Assembly (NCBI GenBank): GCA_024695285.1
Contig: JAILIM010000019.1
Span: 1-37,908 of the forward strand
Direction: 5' to 3'
Source: Bacteroidales bacterium
Lineage (GTDB): Bacteria; Bacteroidota; Bacteroidia; Bacteroidales; UBA932
Length of the DNA: 37,908 bases
This document shows positions 8,645 through 16,400 of the stretch, piece by piece; within the stretch, counting starts at the first letter, position 1, and each line of letters starts with the position of its first letter. The notes below the pieces were generated by a model. The model did no database searches. It worked only from the letters and a program-made list of their open reading frames with translations, and was not told where the DNA came from. The position numbers and the translations under genes were made by a program.

Positions 8645-9496
8645 TTATGCATTCAGATGATACTTGATGAGGCCTTCCATGGGGGCGATGAGGATGTTGC
8701 CCATCTTCATGCCGAATTCTTCAACGACTGGTTGCAGGAGGGGCTTGAAGTAGTAGGCCACGGAGCCGACGGCGTTGAAGGTGTATTTTTGGTAGTCGGG
8801 GTAATGTGTGACTATGAGCTTGAAGAACTGGCGGAAGGCGTCGGTGACGAGGTTCGGGAAGTAGGGGTCGAAGTCCAGGTGCTCGTTGATGAACTTGGCA
8901 TACTGGGCGCAGAAGCGGTTGGGGAAGGGCTTCGTGTAGATGACATCCAGCAGCTCGTCGTTGTTACGGCCCAGTTCCTTGCCCACGAGTTCATAGACTT
9001 TCGGGGGCATATTGCGGCGTATGTAGTCGGTGATCAGACGCTTGCCGAGGTTGCCTCCTGAGCCCTCGTCGCCGAGGATGAAGCCGCAGGAATCGACGTT
9101 CAGGCCCTCGTTGCAGCCGTCGTAGAGGCAGGAATTGGCTCCGGTGCCGAGGATGGCGGCAAAGCCGGGCTCGGTCTGGAGGAGGGCCCGGCAGGAGGCG
9201 AGGGTGTCCATTGCGATGAACACCTTGCCGGCCTTGGTGAACACTTCCCGGAGGGTTTTCTCCATGAAGGGGTACTGGAGGGGGGTGACTCCGGCTCCGT
9301 AGAAGTAGATTTCATCCACGAGGGTGGGGTCGAGTCCGGCCGGAAGGTTGGCGCGTATGTCGGCAACTATCTGGGTGCCGGTGATGTAGTTGGGGTTGTA
9401 GCCCTGGCTGTAGAAGCCGATCCTGGTCATGCCGTCCTTCGACACGCAACCCCATTCGGTCTTCGTCGCCCCGCTGTCTGCTATCAGTATCATCAA
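8645..9496 (-). CDS. BadF/BadG-type ATPase, probable N-acetyl amino-sugar kinase
   Basis: A 283-residue cytoplasmic ASKHA-fold kinase. It shows ADSGATKTEW near the N-terminus (phosphate-1 loop), GTGANSCLYDG (phosphate-2) and CGFILGDEGSGGNLGKRL (adenosine/sugar region), the hallmarks of the BadF/BadG/BcrA family that includes eukaryotic-type GlcNAc kinase and bacterial MurK. It would phosphorylate the amino sugar imported by the adjacent FHS permease. The start could be either of two adjacent ATG codons. It is the first gene after a large hairpin (9538-9643), so it may be read by leftover transcription from upstream or from a separate promoter. I found no TAnnTTTG match in the 40 nt between hairpin and start. 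Confidence 0.85.
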   Translation of the reverse strand: MMILIADSGATKTEWGCVSKDGMTRIGFYSQGYNPNYITGTQIVADIRANLPAGLDPTLVDEIYFYGAGVTPLQYPFMEKTLREVFTKAGKVFIAMDTLASCRALLQTEPGFAAILGTGANSCLYDGCNEGLNVDSCGFILGDEGSGGNLGKRLITDYIRRNMPPKVYELVGKELGRNNDELLDVIYTKPFPNRFCAQYAKFINEHLDFDPYFPNLVTDAFRQFFKLIVTHYPDYQKYTFNAVGSVAYYFKPLLQPVVEEFGMKMGNILIAPMEGLIKYHLNA

Positions 9497-9537
9497 TAAA
9501 GGCCTGAAATTTTATTGTAAAAAAATAATTGTAAAAA

Positions 9538-9643
9538 AATAAAATAAGCTGCTGCTGCCTGCCGGTTACGGCCTTCGGCCTATCCCTCCCACTAACGACT
9601 GCGTGGGCGCAGACGGCCGGCCGGCAGCACAGCTTATTTTATT
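9538..9643. repeat. Large palindromic hairpin element
   Basis: AATAAAATAAGCTG (9538-9551) is perfectly complementary to CAGCTTATTTTATT (9630-9643). Inside these arms, GC-rich segments around TGCCGG and CCGGCAGCA continue the pairing imperfectly, giving a foldback of about 106 nt. It fills most of the gap between the fimbrillin-like gene and the kinase gene. The AT-rich ends make it terminator-like in both directions; it could also be a non-autonomous palindromic element. No transposase is nearby. Confidence 0.75.
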
Positions 9644-9648
9644 CAATA

Positions 9649-11205
9649 CTAATAAAGAGCAAAATCAACAGTAACGCCTTGCAAAGCATCATAAACATTA
9701 TCGTTAATGTTGTTATCAAGCAGATATTTGTAAATGCGTGCAAGAATCAACAGCTCTCGCATAGGGGAAATATATCCCACATAGCCAGAGAGAATCAAGG
9801 TAGAACTACTATTGCCAAATTCCTGAAAATTACCAATAGCTCCAAGAGCTGTATTTCCAGAATTTGTAATTAAGCCACGAACAACGTGCCACGAACAACA
9901 CTTCAAGGTAAACTCAATATCAACTTCGTTAATCTCAGCATTGTTAAACTTAACGGTATTGTTTGATTCGTACCATGGATAAGCATTCCACTTATTATTC
10001 GAGGAATAGGCAGGGATATATGAATCCATACCAAGTCCGTTTGCCTTCGTATACGCCTTATTACGATTAGTCATATTGGTCAGGAACGCTTCTCCTTCAG
10101 TTGTGCAAAGGTTCATAAGACCGCGAATCGCAATCTCCCAGCATTGATTTGATGAATACTCAACATCGCCTACTTTGGCACTCCAGAAAGGAGAATAGAT
10201 AGAGGCGTCATATTGATTGCCAGCATTGGAATAACCTTTATTAGGATTAATAATAGGCAAAAGATGAACATTCGTCCATGCGTTGGCACCATTATGGGTT
10301 CCATCAGCATCAACTTTACCAATCGTGTTCTCCCACACTCTAAGGCAAGTAACGAAAGACTTGGCAAAAGCTTTAAGGGTGTTGTCCGCATCAAAGGTAT
10401 CCACGGGGGTGGGGTAAATACCTCCCTTTTTCAGGTTGGCGGCGCCGACGCGCTTGGTCATGGTCACGCCGTTGACATCAATCACCTTCATTTTGAAACC
10501 ATTGGTAAAATCGATAGCGGGAACGGCAATATAGACACATGTAACATCAGTAGTGCTCAGAGCTTTACCGACGGACACGCGAAGCGTTTTATCGGCAGCG
10601 GCCGAAGACGTGGATGTCAGCGCACCAGTTGCATAGTCAACAGTGAACGCTCCGCTGACCTGCTCGTCATTATTGCCGGAGAATTCAACATAATCAATAT
10701 TGTCGCTTGTGGCACCTTTCTTCAACTGAAGCTTGATGACCGCGGCAGTATGATGGAAGGTCAGTTCATTGCCGGAGGCGGCATAGGCAACCATGGGGAG
10801 GGCATCTGCGGCAAAGGACGCGTCGGTGCCTGCAGCCTGGGTGGCAGAAAGGGTGACAGTGCCGTCAGAAGTCCAGGCAGAGGCGGGATAGACGGCTTTC
10901 TTCTCATCGGAGAGGACAGCATTGAAAGTGAAGGATGCCGAAGCGGCAGGGGCGGCCAGGGCTATAGCCTCAGAACTGACACCGTTAACGCTGATGGCGT
11001 CACCGTCGGTCCAGAATACCTTTTTATCAGGCTGAAGTTCGGTTTTGGAGTTATCGAAACCGGCTGTAATAACAGTGGTTTTCACTTCGGGAGTGTCAGG
11101 ACTGTCAGGTATGACAGGGGTCGGTACCTCTTTCTGGCAAGCAAGGGCCATACAAATGATTGCGCCTGCAATCAGGGTAAAATTGATCTTTTTCATACGG
11201 CTCAT
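9649..11205 (-). CDS. Surface lipoprotein: fimbrillin-like domain plus repeat module shared with the 1456-residue protein
   Basis: A 518-residue lipoprotein (lipobox LAC at C23, followed by QKE). Residues about 41-270 resemble the fimbrillin/Mfa-like fold: VITAGFDNSKTELQPDKKVFWTDGDAISV, then an AVYPASAW segment (quoted in parts only; the longer match spans residues 45-110). Residues about 276-518 are a module repeated in the 1456-residue protein, with VWENTIGKVDADG, WTNVHLLPI, CWEIAIRGLMNLCTTEGEAF, NAYPWYESNNTVKF, GAIGNFQEFG and GYVGYISPMRELL. This back half is AT-rich: two sampled 60-nt rows (9661, 9961) have 19 and 23 G/C bases, unlike the flanking genes. An alternative start is the ATG at 11196. 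It is probably a surface-anchored binding protein. Confidence 0.8.
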   Translation of the reverse strand: MSRMKKINFTLIAGAIICMALACQKEVPTPVIPDSPDTPEVKTTVITAGFDNSKTELQPDKKVFWTDGDAISVNGVSSEAIALAAPAASASFTFNAVLSDEKKAVYPASAWTSDGTVTLSATQAAGTDASFAADALPMVAYAASGNELTFHHTAAVIKLQLKKGATSDNIDYVEFSGNNDEQVSGAFTVDYATGALTSTSSAAADKTLRVSVGKALSTTDVTCVYIAVPAIDFTNGFKMKVIDVNGVTMTKRVGAANLKKGGIYPTPVDTFDADNTLKAFAKSFVTCLRVWENTIGKVDADGTHNGANAWTNVHLLPIINPNKGYSNAGNQYDASIYSPFWSAKVGDVEYSSNQCWEIAIRGLMNLCTTEGEAFLTNMTNRNKAYTKANGLGMDSYIPAYSSNNKWNAYPWYESNNTVKFNNAEINEVDIEFTLKCCSWHVVRGLITNSGNTALGAIGNFQEFGNSSSTLILSGYVGYISPMRELLILARIYKYLLDNNINDNVYDALQGVTVDFALY

Positions 11206-11208
11206 GTT

Positions 11209-11340
11209 TTATTCGAACAACAATTCTTCTTCTTCCGTCATGTTGACGATGGAGGCTTGGCCTTGCCCGGACAGGGCAACCACAGTCTGCATTTCTACCA
11301 TGTAGATTTTGCACTGGGGAGTTAAAAACTCTTGTTTCAT
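11209..11340 (-). CDS. Small protein, 43 residues, function unknown
   Basis: The minus strand reads ATG at 11340 to TAA at 11209. The protein begins MKQEFLTPQCKIYMVEMQ, has a VVALSGQGQ centre, and ends in an acidic tail (TEEEELLFE). It ends 3 nt before the start of the fimbrillin-like lipoprotein gene and begins 12 nt after the GHL10-like gene, so it sits inside the operon. From memory, Bacteroidetes often carry short proteins of this general look, with a K-x-Y-x-x-P/PQ start and an ASG or ALSG motif, before fimbrillin-like lipoprotein genes. No function is known to me. It could also be a translated leader. Confidence 0.55.
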   Translation of the reverse strand: MKQEFLTPQCKIYMVEMQTVVALSGQGQASIVNMTEEEELLFE

Positions 11341-11352
11341 ATTATTTATAAA

Positions 11353-12240
11353 TTAATTAGTATTCTTAAGTCCGTGGAGGTCCGGGAGGTCGCCGAGGCC
11401 GTAGCGGAAGAGGACGACGCCTTCGGCCTTGGTGGAGTCGATGAACATACGGCAGTCTTTGAGGATGCCCTCGGCGTCCATCGGGACGACCTTGGTGGAG
11501 TCGGTGTCGTAGTAGGTGGTAAGGCCGGCCCAGACCTTGGCAGGGGCGCCCTTGGTGGCGAAATGGTCGGCGACCATCTGCGCCCAGGGCCTGCCGCCCT
11601 TGCGGTAGGAGTCGCAGTGGAAGTAGATCATCGGCATCAGGATGTCGATGTACTGCCCCATCTGGGCGGGATCCTGGCCGTAGTAGTACTCGCTGTCGGG
11701 CTCGGGCATAAGGGCTGCCGAAAGGATGATGTCCGGATTGGCGGCCTTGGTGGCGGCGGAAATCTGGCGGCAGAACTCCGTCACGCAGCCGGTGGCGGTG
11801 ATCTCCTCGGAAGGATTGTGCTTCCAGGCCGTGCCGCCGAAACGGATGTAGTCCAGGTGGATGCCGTCAACGCCGTAGCCCACGTACTTCACGGCGCGCT
11901 CTATCACCTCGTCGAAGTACTCCTGGTCGTAGCAGTTGAGTGAATCCTTCACGGGATTGATCCATTTGCCCTCCTTGTAGAAGGCCTGGAACCAGATGTG
12001 GACTTTCATGCCGCGCTTGTGGGCTTCGCTCACGAAATCCAGGGTGGAGTCCACTCCGTGGCGCTCAAAGGCCACTTCATGAAGGATGATGTTCTTTATG
12101 TCCTTGGCGGCAAGGGTGTCGAGGTTGACCTCAGGCATGAACTTGGACCAGAGCCAGATGCCGTTGAAATTGGGCTCCGCAGCCTTCTTGCAGGACGCAA
12201 GCGCGAGCAGGGCCAGTGCAATTACGAAATATCTTTTCAT
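11353..12240 (-). CDS. GHL10-like putative glycoside hydrolase, lipoprotein
   Basis: A 295-residue lipoprotein (LASC, C17) made of a single TIM-barrel-like domain of the glycosyl-hydrolase-like GHL10/DUF4015 type. Visible motifs are FNGIWLWSKF, GMKVHIWFQAFYKEGKWINP (residues 77-96), GIHLDYIRFGGTAWKHN (126-142, candidate Asp130), SAALMPEP (E180), YYYGQD and ILMPMIY. The C-terminal domain of the lamin-tail protein (17832-19172) is a paralogue. I recall similar blocks (IHLDYxRYPGTAYK, SAAVMPE, YYGQD, PMIYK) in proteins of pseudomurein-walled methanogens, which I cannot verify here. It lies directly after the transglutaminase-type gene. A glycan-cleaving role is inferred; linkage and substrate are unknown. 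Confidence 0.75.
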   Translation of the reverse strand: MKRYFVIALALLALASCKKAAEPNFNGIWLWSKFMPEVNLDTLAAKDIKNIILHEVAFERHGVDSTLDFVSEAHKRGMKVHIWFQAFYKEGKWINPVKDSLNCYDQEYFDEVIERAVKYVGYGVDGIHLDYIRFGGTAWKHNPSEEITATGCVTEFCRQISAATKAANPDIILSAALMPEPDSEYYYGQDPAQMGQYIDILMPMIYFHCDSYRKGGRPWAQMVADHFATKGAPAKVWAGLTTYYDTDSTKVVPMDAEGILKDCRMFIDSTKAEGVVLFRYGLGDLPDLHGLKNTN

Positions 12241-12253
12241 ATGTGTGTGATTA

Positions 12254-13360
12254 TCAGAAAGGAAGAGTCTTATAGCGGCCGTTGAACTTATTCATGCCTT
12301 TCCAGACGGGATAGCCGAAAGTGGCGCTGTTGTTGGACGGGTCGCTGACCCACCAGCGGCCGCCGGCCCAGATTTCAGGGATGACGTGGCCGATTACGCC
12401 GGAGCTGAAGTAGCACTGGCCGTGCATGTAGCGGGCCGGGATGCCGGCTGCGCGGCACATTGCGAGGGTGGCGTGGGTGAGGTCGCAGCAGTTGCCGCCC
12501 TTGGCCTGGATGGTCTTCACTGAGCCCTTGTGGGTGTTGGCGTAGTCTTCCCACTCCCACTCGTCGCGGGCATATTCGAAGAGGGCCTTTGCCTTCTGCA
12601 GGTCTGTGGCATTTTCGGGAAGTTTCGCCAGGGCGGCGTCCTTTGCGGCAATGACCACGGGATCGTCGATGGCGCAGTTCGTCACTTTGCGCAGGTAGTC
12701 GGAGCCCCAGGTGCAAACCTTGTCGGGGAACTTCAGGTTGTGCTTGTAATAATGGAAAGCGCGGCAGAGGGCGGCGCCGTAGTCGCGGGAGATGAAATTG
12801 CCTATGTACTTGACGCCGTCCTTGAAAGGAGTGTCGTAGGTGTAGGTGAAGGTGCTGTCAGCGCCGCGGGAAGGGCAGGTTATGAGGCCGAAGGACACAT
12901 AATTGGGCATGGAGCCGTTCTTGATGCCATAGGCGAGGGCCTTGTCGGCTGCCCAGGTCAGGGCCTCAATGGAAATGGAGTCCTGCTCGAAGGTGTTGTT
13001 GCCTTCGGCGCTGCCCCAGGTCATCTTGACCGGCACGTCGACCTCCTCATCCTCCCAGTGTTCGGGATCTTCCTGAATCTTGCGCAAGAGGGCGCATGCG
13101 GCGGCCATGTACTGGCCCTTGCCGTAGAGTATGCCCTCGACGTTGACGGACGCGGGAAGCTCATCCTTCTCCACGAAGGTCTCATAAGCCTTGGCGAATT
13201 CCTCGACGAAGAATCCGTTGTAGCGCTTTGCGACGAACTCCTTGGGGGTGTCGTCCGGCTTATCTTCCGGCTGGTCCGGGTCGGGCTTAGGCTGGCAGGC
13301 ACAGGCGGCGATAAGGCTTGCACAGGCCAGCAGGATAAATGCAAATTTCTTCATAATCAA
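12254..13360 (-). CDS. Lipoprotein with pseudomurein-binding-repeat-like segments and transglutaminase-like peptidase domain
   Basis: A 368-residue lipoprotein (IAAC, C20; alternative start at residue 3), followed by a Pro/Asp-rich linker. Residues about 50-95 (FAKAYETFVEKDELPASV then VNVEGILYGKGQYMAAACA), 130-165 (ADKALAYGIKNGSMPNYVSFG) and 180-222 look like degenerate pseudomurein-binding repeats (PMBR). Residues 228-350 are a transglutaminase-like cysteine peptidase: TNCAIDD, AKALFEYARDEWEWEDYANT, KGGNCCDLTHA (C291), CRAAGIPARYMHGQCYFSSG, GHVIPEIW (H325) and WWVSDPSNN (D340). The Cys-His-Asp triad is complete. This order, PMBRs then transglutaminase fold, is that of the pseudomurein endoisopeptidases PeiW and PeiP from methanogen (pro)viruses, which cut the Ala-Lys isopeptide bond. 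A peptidoglycan or protein target cannot be excluded. Confidence 0.8.
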   Translation of the reverse strand: MIMKKFAFILLACASLIAACACQPKPDPDQPEDKPDDTPKEFVAKRYNGFFVEEFAKAYETFVEKDELPASVNVEGILYGKGQYMAAACALLRKIQEDPEHWEDEEVDVPVKMTWGSAEGNNTFEQDSISIEALTWAADKALAYGIKNGSMPNYVSFGLITCPSRGADSTFTYTYDTPFKDGVKYIGNFISRDYGAALCRAFHYYKHNLKFPDKVCTWGSDYLRKVTNCAIDDPVVIAAKDAALAKLPENATDLQKAKALFEYARDEWEWEDYANTHKGSVKTIQAKGGNCCDLTHATLAMCRAAGIPARYMHGQCYFSSGVIGHVIPEIWAGGRWWVSDPSNNSATFGYPVWKGMNKFNGRYKTLPF

Positions 13361-13419
13361 TGGTTTAAATTGGGAGCAGCAGGGACGGTCAGGTCCCTGC
13401 TGCCAAAAGAGAGTGTCAA

Positions 13420-16400
13420 TTAAAGAACCTCAAAAACAGGGCTGGTCTCCTCAGCACCGGCTATACGACAGGTGCCGCCGTTGGGTTTCTCCAGGGGACC
13501 GTTGCCGCTGGCCTGCTCGATGGTGACGCCGCGCATACGGAACTGAACTTCCTTGACGGCCTTCGCCAAAGTGAAGGTAGCCTCCACTTCAACATTGGTC
13601 TTGCCGTCAGAGTTCATCTGGATGTTGTACTCAGTCTCGCCGTCCTTCTTGACTTCAAGGGCAGGTTTCCATTCGTTGCCGTCGAAGTATTCAGCCATCC
13701 AGTACTTGAGACCCGTCGCGGAAGTGCGGGTGATGTACTTGATATGGGCCTGCTTGCCGGCTGCAATCTCGCTGCCGTTGCCAAGGGTAAAGAGCCAATA
13801 GTCGCCCTTCCAGGCACCGGTCACGTAGGGATGTCCGGTTCCGCCGACAATACGGCTGGCTTTGCCGTCCACGTCAAGTTCGGTCTTGTCGATCTGGACG
13901 TAGGTGATCTTGCCGCCTTCGGAGACATTGGAAGCGACATACATACCGCCGTCGCCGGCCGCCTTGTCCTTAGCTCCTGCAGTGCCACCGAACTTATCGG
14001 CATACTGGGCGAGAGTTTCAGCGGAGAACAGCCACTCAGCCTTCAAGGGGCCGCCGGCAGCGGCTCCCTCTACTCCGAAGAGTTCGGAGCGGATTTCCAG
14101 CTCGGCGCCGAGAGCGTCAGCCTTCTCGAGATTGTGGTCCAGTACGTACTTGAAGAAGTGTGCATAGGTAATCAGAGCGCGCATGGAGCTGAAGCAGCCC
14201 TCATAGTCGCTGATGGGATCACGGGGATATGTGCACATGTTGGTGATGGACTGGCCGTGCTGGAAGTTCACGGAACGCTGTGCCCAGTTGTCCAGGACGC
14301 GCATCTCAACCTTGCGGTAGAGCTTGGTGTCGCCGACCTTCTTGCAGAGGTAGCCTCCGTTGGAAGGCTCTGCATAAGGCAGGCTGCCGAAATAGTACTT
14401 GTGGGTTGCGGGCAGCTTGTCCTTTATGGACGCGGGAGTGGCGGCAGGGATTTTTCCGAAGCCGTTCAGCTCGGTCTCGTTGCCGTCGAAGCCGCGGAGC
14501 AGCAGGAAACTGCGGAGAGCAAGCTCGAGCATGTCGGCGGTGCCGTAGACAGCGTCACCGACATGGATGGTCGTGGCCATAGGCACATAGTGGGCGTTCT
14601 CCACGAGGGTCTGGGAATTGGGATCGAGGCCCTCGGTGTCGCTTGCCTTCACGTAGTCGATGGTGCCGGTGGTGCTCTCCCAGATGTCGAGTATCTTCAC
14701 ATACTCCTTGGCGAAGTCCTCGATGGTGGGCTCTGCAGAACCCTGGCTCTGGCCGTAGAGGTCGAAGTCGAACATCTTGCCCTGGAGGGCGGTGACCACG
14801 TTCTCGTCGATGCCGGAGTCGAGCAAGTACTTGTAGATACGCATCAGCACGAGGAGCTCACGCATAGGGGAAATGTATCCCACATAGCCGTCGAGGTTCA
14901 GGGTGCCGGAGCTGGTGCCGAATTCCTGGAAGTTGCCGATCATTCCGAGAGGGCTGTTGCTGCCCACCTTGATGAATGAACGCACGACGTGCCATGCACC
15001 GACCTTGATCATGAAGTTGAGGTCGACCTCGGTGACATCAAGGCCATGGTTCTTGACAAGGTTGTTGCTCTCATACCAGGGATGCTTGCCCCACTTGTTG
15101 GCCGCACTGGGCTCGGAAACGGGAGCCTTGGACATTGCGAGGCCGTCCTGGAGCGTGTAGGCCTTGTTGCGGTCGGTCATTCCGTCAAGGAATGCCTCGC
15201 CTTCGGCGGTACACATGTTGAGGAGACCGCGGATAGCGATTTCCCATGCCTGGCTGGAGCTGTACTCCTTGCCCTTGACGTTCAGCTTCCAGATCTTGCC
15301 CGCCCACTTGGGATCGTACTGGTTGCCGGGCACCTTGTAGTAATCGGAGTTGGGGTTACCCTCGATGGGGATGAAGTGGACATTCTCCCAGGCATTGCCG
15401 TTGTCGGTGCAGTGCGTGCCGTCAGCGTCGACAGTGCCGATAGTATTCTCCCATACCTGGAGGCCCTTTACGAATTCCTTGGCGAAATCCTTGAGGGTAG
15501 CGCCTTCCTCAATCTGGCTGCCTTCCTCGTTGCCGAAGAGTTCGGAATGGATAGGAGTGTCGCCGGGGATGCCGTCAGCCTTGTCGAGGTTGTTGTCAAG
15601 CATGTACTTGAAGAAGTATGCATAGGTCAGGAGTGCACGGCCGGAACTGAAGCAACCGCTGTAGTTGGTGATAGGATCACGAGGATAAGTACAGAAGTTG
15701 GTGATGTTCTTGCCGTGGTTGAAGTTGATGGAGCGCTGGGCCCAGTTGTCGAGGATGAGAGGATCCACCTGGCAGTGGATTTCCTTCTCGCCTTCAATTT
15801 TGACGAGGTAGCCGCCGTTGCTGGACTCGATAAGAGGTGAGCCGAAGGAGTAGTCGTGGGTGTTCGGGACAATGGCGTTCATGTCGATCGGAGTGGCAGC
15901 CGGGATGTTGCCATAGCCGTTCTTCTCAGTCTCGTTGCCGTCCCAGCCGCGGAGCAGCAGATAGGAACGAAGAGCGGTCTCGAGCATGTCGGCAATGTTG
16001 TAGGTCTTGCCGCCCACGAGGATGGTGTAGTCATTCGGGACATAGTGGACATTCTCAACCACGTCTTCGTCGGTATCCTTTGCAAGCTCCCAGTTGGAGA
16101 GACGGTTGATCTTGCCGACATTCTGTGACCAGACGTCGATGATGTGGACGTACTGCTCGGCGAATTCCTTGATGGTTGCCTGTGCCGGAGGTGTGTACTT
16201 GACCTGGTTGATGGCGATTTCAAGGCCTTCGGTGACGTTGCCGCCCTTGACGATGACCTTGCCTTCACGGGCGTCGCCGGTGTTCTCGGCAACGGTGATC
16301 TTGAGGGTGACGTCGCCGGGTTCGCCGGAGAGCTGGTCAACGGTGATCCAGCTGTCGGATGCGGTGGCGGTCCATGCCTTCTTGGCGGAGAACTTGGCTT

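Noticed and set aside
9497..9537. Separate promoter for the kinase operon
   Set aside because: The stretch is AT-rich but contains no TAnnTTTG match at a proper distance from a TTTG box.
12254..13360. Prophage origin of the PeiW/PeiP-like gene
   Set aside because: The archaeal homologues I know are viral, but no capsid, terminase, integrase or tail gene is present, and the gene has a lipoprotein signal and sits inside a catabolic cluster.
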